Assembly (NCBI GenBank): GCA_902381685.1
Contig: LR698958.1
Span: forward strand, 993,672-1,057,671
From: Lachnospiraceae bacterium
GTDB taxonomy: Bacteria; Bacillota; Clostridia; Lachnospirales; Lachnospiraceae
Direction of reading: 5' to 3'
DNA length: 64,000 bases
The position numbers and the translations under genes are program-made. Shown piece by piece: positions 35,747 to 43,536 of this stretch (positions within the stretch are counted from its first letter, which is position 1; every line of letters starts with the position of its first letter). The notes under the pieces are model-generated. The model was given only the letters and a program-made list of their open reading frames with translations. It had not been told where the DNA came from and ran no database searches.

Positions 35747-36426
35747 TATTTATCTCCTATTTCGGAAAATATTGTCTCGAGTGTAGAGGACGCCTCCGCA
35801 TAAGCATAATAATTTCCGGCTGTTAAACTTTTTTGTATAGTTGACTGTGTTACCCCGAGACGTCCGGCTGCAGACGTCTGGGTATCATCATATTTTATCA
35901 TATTATAAATGATTTCCCGCTGCCTGTCACTCCATGATAATTCTAAAGTGGACAATAGAGAAAAAATTGTATTGATAAGATGGATTCTATCGTTTCGTTC
36001 TTCCGCCGTCAACAGATAAGTATCGGAAAAAGCCATCTGTTTCTTTTTTTCCCTGCTTTGCAAGAAGCGTAAAGCTTCTCTCGCTTTTTCATATCCGGGA
36101 CCGGAAACGGTGATGGCATTGTCCGATTGAAAATCTGTTTCAATTTCACCTATTCCGATTCCAAAGCGTATTTTATCCGGGTGCATTGCATTTTTTATTT
36201 CTAACAACAGTTTTGTCAAATTACAACCTTTGCATATAAGCCCCTGAAATTCATTTTCAATAGTAGGCATAAATTTTGCGGAAATATCTTCATCGTGTTC
36301 CGTATTAATTTTTTCCAGAACAGTGATAAGTTTCCGATGCTGCTCTTTATTTTCTTCTGAATGTTTTGCCGGGAGAACTTCTCCGACAATCGAAATATAT
36401 GGTTTAGAAAAAAAGAAGAAAAACAT
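35746..36426 (-). CDS. SatD-family protein, coupled to the GTPase-nuclease
   Basis: A 226-residue protein resembling the SatD family. Residues 10-120 form a soluble domain (SIVGEVLPAKHSEENKEQHRKL, and RFGIGIGEIETDFQSDNAITV). The C-terminal region contains a helix-turn-helix-like stretch (TSAAGRLGVTQSTIQKSLTAG), suggesting DNA binding. Family function is unknown. GGAGATAAATA at its end serves both as last codons and as ribosome-binding site for the GTPase, giving tight coupling. Start ATG at 36426 follows GGGAGGTG. Its promoter carries repeated ATTAGGAAT words that could be its own operator. Confidence 0.72.
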   Translation of the reverse strand: MFFFFFSKPYISIVGEVLPAKHSEENKEQHRKLITVLEKINTEHDEDISAKFMPTIENEFQGLICKGCNLTKLLLEIKNAMHPDKIRFGIGIGEIETDFQSDNAITVSGPGYEKAREALRFLQSREKKKQMAFSDTYLLTAEERNDRIHLINTIFSLLSTLELSWSDRQREIIYNMIKYDDTQTSAAGRLGVTQSTIQKSLTAGNYYAYAEASSTLETIFSEIGDK

Positions 36427-36451
36427 AAAAACACCTCCCTTTTATACGTGT

Positions 36452-36480
36452 ATTATATTCCTAATTTTATCAATAATCAA
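36452..36480 (-). promoter_or_regulatory. Promoter of the satD-GTPase operon
   Basis: On the minus strand, TTGATT (36480-36475) and a perfect TATAAT (36457-36452) are exactly 17 nt apart, 25 nt before the ATG. Confidence 0.8.
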
Positions 36481-36531
36481 TAATCATTCATTAAAATAGG
36501 AATATTATTAAATATAGATAATATTAGGAAT
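36457..36531. repeat. Three copies of an ATTAGGAAT word around the satD promoter
   Basis: ATTCCTAAT at 36457-36465 (inverted), AATAGGAAT at 36495-36503 and ATTAGGAAT at 36523-36531. The first touches the -10. Such spacing suggests an operator array for a dimeric regulator, perhaps the HTH of the SatD-like protein. Confidence 0.5.
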
Positions 36532-36568
36532 AATACCTCATTATGGCTTATGTCAACTATATATTTGT

Positions 36569-36597
36569 AAAAAAATAAGGAAGTGTTCTGCACTCCC
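36569..36597 (-). terminator. Terminator after the exonuclease gene
   Basis: A 7-bp stem (36591-36597 with 36579-36585, one G-U) with a 5-nt loop is followed on the minus strand by TTATTTTTTT. It begins directly after the stop codon. Confidence 0.85.
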
Positions 36598-37308
36598 CTA
36601 TCTCATATATCCATGTGTTAAAATAATTTTATCAATTAACTTAGATGCCTCACTCCGTGTTAATGTCTCTAAATCTGTTTCTTCGCTAAGAGAATGATAT
36701 TCTAACAATGACGTTAAATAGATCAATTGTTTTTTGGTAATCTTCTGCACCTTTTTGGGTTTATAGCATAGTGTTTCCGGAGTAAAGAGTGACGGTTCGG
36801 AAACTTCAAAATCATGTGCAAGCATGTGATACAATTTTGCCGTTGCCAGAGCATCATGATAAGCACGATGGGCAGATGCGTTAACAATATTGTAGTATGT
36901 ACACAGACTTTCCAAACTTTTCGATTCTAAATTTTTATGTACCTTCCGCGCAATTTTCAGCGTATCAATTCCTTCTTTTTCAAAATGAAGTCCAAACCGG
37001 GCTGCGTATGTTTTCATGAATTTATAGTCGAACATTATGTTATGTCCAAGCAAAAAGTAACCGTCACAAAACTTTATAAAGTCTTTAATAGTTTCTTGCG
37101 TATCTCCTGCATTTTTAACCATATCATCTGTAATTCCGGTCAGATTTGTAATTGTATTTGAAATGGATATAGGCGGTTTTAGAAACCGTGCAAATCGATC
37201 CACAACTTTCCCGTTATTTACCTTTACAGCGCCTATCTCTATAATGTAATCCTTTTCTTCACTTAATCCGGTTGTTTCCAAATCAAAGGAGATGTATGTT
37301 TTTCTCAT
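36598..37308 (-). CDS. DnaQ-like DEDDh 3'-5' exonuclease
   Basis: A 236-residue protein. Residues 1-165 form an RNase T/DnaQ exonuclease domain: ISFDLETTGL (Asp9, Glu11), GHNIMFDYKFM and HRAYHDALATAKL (the DEDDh His and Asp). The domain matches the epsilon/DinG-like exonucleases. About 70 C-terminal residues (KITKKQLIYLTSLLEYH onward) form an extra helical domain. It could act in DNA repair or RNA maturation; no partner is apparent beyond the upstream Dus gene, 5 nt away. Confidence 0.88.
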   Translation of the reverse strand: MRKTYISFDLETTGLSEEKDYIIEIGAVKVNNGKVVDRFARFLKPPISISNTITNLTGITDDMVKNAGDTQETIKDFIKFCDGYFLLGHNIMFDYKFMKTYAARFGLHFEKEGIDTLKIARKVHKNLESKSLESLCTYYNIVNASAHRAYHDALATAKLYHMLAHDFEVSEPSLFTPETLCYKPKKVQKITKKQLIYLTSLLEYHSLSEETDLETLTRSEASKLIDKIILTHGYMR

Positions 37309-37313
37309 GTAAA

Positions 37314-38258
37314 TTAAATTCCTTTCTTAAGCGGACAGTTTGCAAATAAATCTGAAACTGCTTTTTCGTAAGCCAACAGTTTTTCAGATTTTTTTATTTT
37401 CTTCATATATTTTTCAGCGTGATCAAAAGACTGTATCAGATAAGACCAGAGTTCTTTCATTTTGAAAAGAACATTTCTTTCTCCTGAACTGATTTCCTGA
37501 TAATCCATGTAAATGTCATCGTGAAATTTTTTTAAAGTATTTATGTCTAATTTCTTTCCATTTGCAATGGCATCAAACAGTGACGGATTGGCAACTGCCC
37601 CTCTTCCGCACATAATCTTTTCCACGGTAGGAAAGTGTTCGCTAAACTTCTGAAAATCTTCTACCGTATAAATATCTCCGTTATAACAGAGGGAATGTCT
37701 GCTCATTTCCACAGCCTCTTTGAAAATCTGCAGATTTGGCTTGTTCTTGTAAAAATCCGTCTGTAATCTTGGGTGGACGATCAACTCTTCCAAAGGATAT
37801 TTATTATAAATCTCAATAAGGCGATAGAACTCGTCCGGAGAGGTTTTTCCGATACGTGTTTTTACGGAGATTTTCATGTCCAGTTTAGAGTAAATATTAT
37901 CCAAAAACCGATCCAATTCTTCAGGATAGGCTAAAAAACCAGAACCTTTCCCTTTTGCGACAACCGTTCCTGACGGACACCCCAAATTCAGATTGATTTC
38001 CTTATAACCCATATTCTCTATTTCTTTTGCTGTCGTAATAAAATCTTCTGCCTTATTTGTTAAAAGTTGAGGGACAACGTATAGACCGTGATTATGTTCT
38101 GTAGAAAGTTCTTTTTTCTCCCTTGTATTAAATTTCTTGTTTGGGTGTGGAACAATAAACGGAGTAAAATACTTATCCAGCGGAAGAAAGTATCTGTGAT
38201 AAGCGTTTCGGAAAATATAAGTGGTCACCGATTCAAGCGGTGCTAAATAGTAGTTCAT
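37314..38258 (-). CDS. dus: tRNA-dihydrouridine synthase
   Basis: A 314-residue FMN-dependent enzyme that reduces uridines in the tRNA D-loop. It starts YLAPLESVTTYIFR, contains the catalytic Cys in INLNLGCPSGTVVAKGKGSG, the KTRIG segment, HPRLQTDFY, NGDIYTVED and MCGRGAVANPSLF. The site preference (DusB- or DusA-like) cannot be set from sequence reading. It follows the YkgJ gene by 3 nt. Confidence 0.95.
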   Translation of the reverse strand: MNYYLAPLESVTTYIFRNAYHRYFLPLDKYFTPFIVPHPNKKFNTREKKELSTEHNHGLYVVPQLLTNKAEDFITTAKEIENMGYKEINLNLGCPSGTVVAKGKGSGFLAYPEELDRFLDNIYSKLDMKISVKTRIGKTSPDEFYRLIEIYNKYPLEELIVHPRLQTDFYKNKPNLQIFKEAVEMSRHSLCYNGDIYTVEDFQKFSEHFPTVEKIMCGRGAVANPSLFDAIANGKKLDINTLKKFHDDIYMDYQEISSGERNVLFKMKELWSYLIQSFDHAEKYMKKIKKSEKLLAYEKAVSDLFANCPLKKGI

Positions 38259-38261
38259 AAT

Positions 38262-38942
38262 CTATTCTCTCCTTGTCAGCAGTTGAAGTGAAGTTTTCAG
38301 TTTCTCTAACCGATCATAAAACTGTACGTAAAAATCTTCTTCCTGATGATATGGTTCTAAAAAGAAAGTCTGTAAAATAAGCATATTTATTTTTTTCACT
38401 TTCTCATCGTTTTGAAGTGTTGCCAGTGTTTTTTGCATATCCGTTAGAAAATAATGCCAGTCAGAAATATATTTTTCATTTTTTTTTAAATCAGGAGTAT
38501 CAATCCATTTCTTCACTTTGACTTTCGTCCGATTTTCTTTTTTACATTCGTGAATCTGCAGAAAATATTGAAAAGATTTTCCGTCATAATATCTTCCCAA
38601 CGGGAACAGACGGCAGATTCCCGGTCGGATTGCATGAACGCTGCATCTCCCTTCCGCATTTAGAAAGGCACATTTTTCCTCAGTTCCACTCATTTGTAAA
38701 TTAGGCAAAATGATGCCTTCCACAACATTTAATTCCAGTTTATCCGCCAAAAGTTCCTCAAATTTTTGACGTAAACCGAAAGTCAGACGATATATATCTA
38801 AAGGATCAAGAACGATTGATTGTCCCATTTTCTGACAGCAGGCTGAACAGCCCCGACAATCATTGCAATCCGCTTTTACTAAGTCATTGGCAGTATATAA
38901 TTTTCCGTCGGAAATTTCTTCCATACTTACTTCTCTTCTCAC
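38262..38942 (-). CDS. YkgJ-family cysteine cluster protein
   Basis: A 226-residue protein of the YkgJ (UPF0153) type. The cysteines are in CNDCRGCSACCQKMGQSIVL, then CAFLNAEGRCSVHAIRPGICRLFPLG and HECKK, a pattern that may bind a zinc or iron-sulfur centre. Function unknown. The GTG at 38942 has GGAG 7 nt upstream; an in-frame ATG at 38924 is the alternative. It lies within the MerR-methyltransferase-Dus run. Confidence 0.85.
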   Translation of the reverse strand: MRREVSMEEISDGKLYTANDLVKADCNDCRGCSACCQKMGQSIVLDPLDIYRLTFGLRQKFEELLADKLELNVVEGIILPNLQMSGTEEKCAFLNAEGRCSVHAIRPGICRLFPLGRYYDGKSFQYFLQIHECKKENRTKVKVKKWIDTPDLKKNEKYISDWHYFLTDMQKTLATLQNDEKVKKINMLILQTFFLEPYHQEEDFYVQFYDRLEKLKTSLQLLTRRE

Positions 38943-38954
38943 GTAAATTCTCCT

Positions 38955-39737
38955 TTATACTTCTGTTTTCTTTAAAATATCTAAAGTATGTGCGCCTGCT
39001 CCTAATAATTCAGGTCTTTCACATGTAGATAAATGATACTGTATAAATGTTTCAAATGTCTCCGGTGTCATGGCGTTTAAAACAGGCCGCATATAATTGG
39101 CAGGACCATCTGCGGAAATCAGTTTAATTCTTTCTAATCCCGCACCTTTCCGCACCTCATCTATATCCTCAATACGGACATAATCGTATAAATCTTCCGG
39201 TTGGGAAACAACATGAAATTCTTCGTTTACCTTGCCGGTTTTTATACTTTCTTCTATGTGGTTTTCTTTAAATCCGTAAGTTAGAATGCTGTATTCATTC
39301 ATGCAATAAGCAACGAGAATGATTCCGTCTTTCTTCGCAACCCTTTTTGCTTCTTTGAGGGCTTGTATTTTATCTTCCATTGTATAGAGGTGGTACATGG
39401 GACCGAAGACAAGAACTATATCAAAAGTATTATCCTGAAAACGTGACAGATTTAACGCAGTCCCCTGATATGCCTTTACACTACTTCCTTTTGATTTTAA
39501 AATGCCGAGATTGTATTTTACAAGTTCAACTGCAGTTACATCATACCCTTCTTCAGCAAGGGATACGGAATATCGTCCCGTTCCGGCACCTACGTCAAGA
39601 ATGCTCGCCTGTCCTTTTCCTTTTAAATATTCATGTATATATGTCATGGAAGTAATAAATTCCACCTGTCCATGTCTTCTTGTCAGTCTCTTTTCCTCAC
39701 AAAATTTATTATAATATTTTTCTAATTCAACTGTCAT
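38955..39737 (-). CDS. Class I SAM-dependent methyltransferase
   Basis: A 260-residue methyltransferase. Motif I is ILDVGAGTGRYSVSLAEEGYDV, followed by an acidic end in VTAVEL; motif II-III follow in FDIVLVFGPMYHL. This protein resembles small-molecule methyltransferases seen in Lachnospiraceae; the substrate cannot be inferred. It follows the MerR gene by 17 nt, so it could be a member of that regulon. Confidence 0.85.
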   Translation of the reverse strand: MTVELEKYYNKFCEEKRLTRRHGQVEFITSMTYIHEYLKGKGQASILDVGAGTGRYSVSLAEEGYDVTAVELVKYNLGILKSKGSSVKAYQGTALNLSRFQDNTFDIVLVFGPMYHLYTMEDKIQALKEAKRVAKKDGIILVAYCMNEYSILTYGFKENHIEESIKTGKVNEEFHVVSQPEDLYDYVRIEDIDEVRKGAGLERIKLISADGPANYMRPVLNAMTPETFETFIQYHLSTCERPELLGAGAHTLDILKKTEV

Positions 39738-39754
39738 CTATAACGTACCTTTCA

Positions 39755-40600
39755 TTATTTTTTTAAGCGATTATATAAGACAAAGCCTCCTGCCAAAACA
39801 ATTATATATATAAGTAGAAAAATCTCTGTTATCCCTGTTTTTGGCATAAACGCAAGATATATAGGCAGGGCTATAACCATAATCGGAAACAGTGTTTTGA
39901 AAATCGAATAGAGTATTGTTCTCTTTCCCGATACATCTTTCGGTTTTATTTTATCTGCATCTTTTGCTTTGCAGACAATATTTGCTCCAAAGCGCCCAAA
40001 CTCTCTGTATGCCGTGTATGCGATGCCATTCAGTTCAAATTCGGGATACATGCTCTCTTTTGTAATAAAAATAGACAAATGATTGTCCTCTGCATATTTA
40101 AGCAATTCTTCTGTAAATTCAGCCGGATTCATACACATTGTATCAGGGCGAAACGAAAACGCACATACTGCCTCCGCCTGTGCCATTTTTTTAAAGTCTT
40201 CAATAATATCAGCAAAAACAGAACCGTTTTTCTCTTCTCTCTCCATAGCAGCCAGATATTTATCTATATCCAAAGAACTTAATGTATTTGGTTCTACTTT
40301 ATCACAAAAAGAAATGGCGTCCTGTAATTTTTCTCTTTCCTTTTCCAAATATTCTTTCTGTGTGTTGATTGCTTTTGAAAGAGAAATTTCTTCTGCAAGA
40401 ACTTTTCGTATCTCTTCGATAGGCATATCCAACTTTCTTAATAATTTAATAATCTTTAATGTGCGTATGTCTTCATCGTCATATTCCCTGTAAGAATTTT
40501 CTTCATTTCGCTTTACAGAGAGAAGTCCTTTCTTTTCATAATAACGGATATTTTGTTTTGTAATTCCTGTCTGTTCCTCAACGGATTTAATATTTAGCAT
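39755..40600 (-). CDS. MerR-family regulator with a membrane-spanning C-terminus
   Basis: A 281-residue protein. The N-terminal MerR helix-turn-helix is clear (MLNIKSVEEQTGITKQNIRYYEKKGLL), followed by the dimerising coiled coil. The C-terminus holds two strongly hydrophobic segments, TLFPIMVIALPIYLAF and EIFLLIYIIVLAGGFVLY, predicted transmembrane helices. A membrane-tethered MerR is unusual. The ATG at 40600 follows AAAGGAGG; a longer frame to 40663 crosses the promoter. Confidence 0.85.
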   Translation of the reverse strand: MLNIKSVEEQTGITKQNIRYYEKKGLLSVKRNEENSYREYDDEDIRTLKIIKLLRKLDMPIEEIRKVLAEEISLSKAINTQKEYLEKEREKLQDAISFCDKVEPNTLSSLDIDKYLAAMEREEKNGSVFADIIEDFKKMAQAEAVCAFSFRPDTMCMNPAEFTEELLKYAEDNHLSIFITKESMYPEFELNGIAYTAYREFGRFGANIVCKAKDADKIKPKDVSGKRTILYSIFKTLFPIMVIALPIYLAFMPKTGITEIFLLIYIIVLAGGFVLYNRLKK

Positions 40601-40632
40601 TTTATTGCCTCCTTTTCTTATTTTCTGCCTAG

Positions 40633-40663
40633 AATATAAGGGATATAGCAGGTATAAGGTCAA
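40633..40663 (-). promoter_or_regulatory. MerR-type promoter with a 19-nt spacer
   Basis: On the minus strand, TTGACC (40663-40658) and TATATT (40638-40633) are 19 nt apart, the lengthened spacing that MerR regulators act on. CCTTATA occurs twice inside. Autoregulation by the adjacent MerR gene is likely. Confidence 0.7.
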
Positions 40664-40676
40664 TATCTTTTTGATT

Positions 40677-41348
40677 TTATTGCTCGCTTTCTATCCATTG
40701 GCGCAATTCCTGCATTCTGATATCCGTGGAAGCGATGGTATCCGCACATTTTTTTAATTCTTCACATATTTCCTGCTGATTGGAAATATTTTTCTTATAT
40801 CGTATCTGATGCTCCAAACTTGCCCAAAAGTTCATGGCTACTGTACGAATCTGAACTTCCACACGCATAGGTTGCTTACAATCCGAAAAGAATACAGGTA
40901 TCTCCAAAATTAAATGATAACTGCGGTAACCGTTAGTTTTAGGATTTTTAATATAATCCTTTACTTTAACAACCGATATATCATCTTGTTTTGTAAGCAT
41001 TTCCGAGACACGGTAAATATCTTCAATAAATGGACAGATAACACGTATTCCGGCAATATCATTTAGATTTTCCTGTATATCTTCAATATTAAATTTTTTA
41101 CCTAAACGCTGTAATTTTCCTGCAATACTGATAGGTTTCTTTATCCGGCTTTGAATGCTTTCGATAGGATTTCTATCCCCCTCCAATGACAATTCATCGT
41201 TTAAAACCTCAAGTTTTGTTGTCACCTCACGAATTGCCGAGCGATACTTCATCATTAATTTATTGAATTCCATTAAATTTTCTACAACATTCTCGCTGTT
41301 TTCTTTTAGAAAAAGAGTCATTAATTCTTCTTCTTCGTGTTTTAACAT
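40677..41348 (-). CDS. Small alarmone synthetase (RelP/RelQ type)
   Basis: A 223-residue single-domain (p)ppGpp synthetase. The synthetase motifs are IAGIRVICPFIEDIYRV, DYIKNPKTNGYRSYHL, and VEVQIRTVAMNFWASLEHQIRYK. There is no HD hydrolase or C-terminal regulatory domain, so it is a RelQ/RelP (YjbM/YwaC) class enzyme, typically induced by envelope stress. It lies 14 nt after rlmH on the minus strand. Confidence 0.92.
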   Translation of the reverse strand: MLKHEEEELMTLFLKENSENVVENLMEFNKLMMKYRSAIREVTTKLEVLNDELSLEGDRNPIESIQSRIKKPISIAGKLQRLGKKFNIEDIQENLNDIAGIRVICPFIEDIYRVSEMLTKQDDISVVKVKDYIKNPKTNGYRSYHLILEIPVFFSDCKQPMRVEVQIRTVAMNFWASLEHQIRYKKNISNQQEICEELKKCADTIASTDIRMQELRQWIESEQ

Positions 41349-41362
41349 ATTTTTCTTCCTTC

Positions 41363-41842
41363 CTATTTGTGATATGGTTCACCGTTTATAATGCGGTAAC
41401 CGCGGTAAATCTGTTCCAACAGGATAACCCGCATTAACTGGTGCGGAAAAGTCATTTTAGAAAAGCTGAGCGCATAATCAGAACGTTTCAACACTTCCTT
41501 TCCAAGTCCGATAGATCCTCCAATAATAAACGTAATATGGCTCGTACCCTGTACTCCCAATTTTTCAATCTTATCGGCAAATTCTTCCGAAGTAAGTTGT
41601 TTTCCCGCTATCTCCAAAGTTATCACATGCGCATCTTCTTTTACATATTTCATAATACGTTCTGCTTCTTTAGAACGTATCTGGTCTTCCACTATCCCGC
41701 TAGCCGTATCGGGAGTTTTTTCATCGGCCACTTCTATAATCTCTAATTTGCAATATTTACTTAAACGTTTTGCATATTCTGCAATGGCGTCCTTCAGATA
41801 TTTTTCTTTTAATTTTCCAACGGTAATGACTGTAATTTTCAT
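41363..41842 (-). CDS. rlmH: 23S rRNA pseudouridine-1915 N3-methyltransferase RlmH
   Basis: A 159-residue SPOUT methyltransferase acting on the helix 69 loop of 23S rRNA. The knot region is [44 protein letters not shown], ending in NGEPYHK as in all RlmH proteins. The ATG at 41842 follows GAAGGAATG; a frame extending to 41887 would cover a terminator hairpin. It is co-transcribed with the alarmone synthetase. Confidence 0.96.
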   Translation of the reverse strand: MKITVITVGKLKEKYLKDAIAEYAKRLSKYCKLEIIEVADEKTPDTASGIVEDQIRSKEAERIMKYVKEDAHVITLEIAGKQLTSEEFADKIEKLGVQGTSHITFIIGGSIGLGKEVLKRSDYALSFSKMTFPHQLMRVILLEQIYRGYRIINGEPYHK

Positions 41843-41862
41843 TTTTTTCATTCCTTCAACTA

Positions 41863-41924
41863 AAAATGTCTTTGTGCGAAACATCACACAAAGACATTTT
41901 ATAATATTTCTCTATAGACGTAAA
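41863..41924 (-). promoter_or_regulatory. Overlapping terminator (TDT gene) and rlmH promoter
   Basis: A perfect 14-bp stem (41887-41900 with 41863-41876), 10-nt loop and T tail end the TDT gene. On the same strand, TTTACG (41924-41919) and TAAAAT (41901-41896) are 17 nt apart, so an rlmH transcript would begin inside the hairpin and escape it. Confidence 0.6.
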
Positions 41925-41961
41925 GAGACTCTCAATTATTTATTTGATAAATAACCGGGAT

Positions 41962-42882
41962 TTAATTATTACCTTTAAAAATAAACTGCATAAAACGAAC
42001 GAATGTATATATTACAAACAAGGTGGCAATCACTGTTTCTATCAAAACAACATACTGAAGAATTGGTAACGGCTGTTTCATATTCGCAAGACAAGCCATT
42101 GTCTGTTTCGTTGCGATTGCACTAATTACAAACGGGAATGTAAATGCCGCATAACTTGGATAGAATTTTAATTTTAAATAACCAATCGCTTTCACAAGTG
42201 TCAAAATATAAAGCACCGTTGCCACGAGCAGCATCGCTAATAAAAATTCTTTTGATTTTGGTGTTACGGACTGTACATATCCGGCAATGCAAAGACTCGT
42301 AGGAGCCGCATAAATACAGAAAAGTGGTTTTGCAGATTCAGGAACATCTGTATACTTCACATAACGTATTGTCACAAGAACTAATAACAAAAGCAATGTA
42401 ATGAGTCCAAACCAAAATGCATATGTACCAATTTTAATTTCTTCAAAAACCGGTGCCGTAACCGCAGCAACGGCAATTCCGACATATACAATAAAATAAC
42501 TGGCAAAAACTTTCACCATTTGAATCTTCAACATGAATTTTAGTGTAAAATAAATAATCAATACAATATGTAAACCAATTGCAAAAAACCAAATAAATTT
42601 TGCGCCTGTGCCAATAAATGGTTTGACGTAAGTGCTCAGCAGCATCAACGCCATCGGAAAAGTGCCGGACACACTCGCCATAATTGGATTCTGCATATCC
42701 TCTTTTATCATTCCCGGAAACATAACCAGTTTCAAAAGGATAAGTATAAGTAAAAATGCTGCTGCTATTCCACAGGCATATCGAACGCCCTCTCCATAAC
42801 TTTGTAATAGATTCCCAAGAGCAGCAAATCCAAGCATAACTCCGCAAAGAGGAATCGGAACTTTTTGTATTAGTTTTTTCAT
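41962..42882 (-). CDS. TDT (TehA/SLAC1-type) family transporter
   Basis: A 306-residue membrane protein with about ten transmembrane segments, resembling the TDT/SLAC1 anion channel family (N-terminus KVPIPLCGVMLGFAALGNLLQ, then QNPIMASVSGTFPMALMLLS). Members carry tellurite, malate, sulfite or chloride. ATG at 42882 follows AAGGAAGAG. It lies 19 nt after the C-GCAxxG-C-C gene, which suggests a shared redox or sulfur role. Confidence 0.82.
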   Translation of the reverse strand: MKKLIQKVPIPLCGVMLGFAALGNLLQSYGEGVRYACGIAAAFLLILILLKLVMFPGMIKEDMQNPIMASVSGTFPMALMLLSTYVKPFIGTGAKFIWFFAIGLHIVLIIYFTLKFMLKIQMVKVFASYFIVYVGIAVAAVTAPVFEEIKIGTYAFWFGLITLLLLLVLVTIRYVKYTDVPESAKPLFCIYAAPTSLCIAGYVQSVTPKSKEFLLAMLLVATVLYILTLVKAIGYLKLKFYPSYAAFTFPFVISAIATKQTMACLANMKQPLPILQYVVLIETVIATLFVIYTFVRFMQFIFKGNN

Positions 42883-42901
42883 CTTAATCTCTTCCTTTAT
42901 C

Positions 42902-43426
42902 TTAAATTTCATCAAGCGTACGTCTTGGTGCCGGCTCATCAATCTCATCTAGATTCTTGATTCCTAATTCGCGGCAAATAATCTGAGCAACTTTCCATGT
43001 GCAAAGTCCTGTAAAAAAGATACATTGTTCTTTATGTTCTCCACGGCCTTTATCAAACTCTTTGGTAAGAACACGACAACAAATTGCATTTTTACCATTT
43101 GCCTCTTTAAACCAATCATGAAGTTCTTTTGTAAGTTCCATACACTTTATACTTTTAGGATTCGTTGGTCCGTCCTGTTCGGTTCGTCCAAAAAATAGTC
43201 CAAGTGCAAGAATCCCTCCGTTAAATGCTCCACAGACACAACCGGATTTTCCGGCACCTACCGCCATACCTGAAGCCATCGCGATAACTTCTTCAGGAAT
43301 ATCCAGTTTAAACTCATCTCTGATAGCGCTTACTAAAGCCTCACAACAGTAATATCCTTCCTTAAATTTCTTCTCAGCCACTTGTTGAACACTTCTTGGG
43401 CTGATTTCAGTCACTCCAATTTTCAT
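42902..43426 (-). CDS. C-GCAxxG-C-C family redox-active protein
   Basis: A 174-residue protein with many cysteines in the pattern of the C_GCAxxG_C_C family: GYYCCEALV near residue 27, the SGCVCGAFNGGILALG segment, and further cysteines at CMELT, ICCRVLT, QCIFFTGLC and IICREL. These usually hold a [4Fe-4S]-like or redox-active centre. The role is unknown. It is followed by the TDT transporter. A weak -10/-35 and nothing else is seen in its 110-nt upstream gap. Confidence 0.82.
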   Translation of the reverse strand: MKIGVTEISPRSVQQVAEKKFKEGYYCCEALVSAIRDEFKLDIPEEVIAMASGMAVGAGKSGCVCGAFNGGILALGLFFGRTEQDGPTNPKSIKCMELTKELHDWFKEANGKNAICCRVLTKEFDKGRGEHKEQCIFFTGLCTWKVAQIICRELGIKNLDEIDEPAPRRTLDEI

Positions 43427-43536
43427 TGTTATGTCCTCCTATGTATAAATTCTCTACCACCATAGTTTAACATATAATAAGGAGTTATTCTTATTGTTTA
43501 TTTTAATACATCTATTGATATATTGTATAAATCATG

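Noticed and set aside
40601-40663. Extended MerR start at 40663
   Set aside because: It begins inside the -35 element; the ATG at 40600 has AAAGGAGG.
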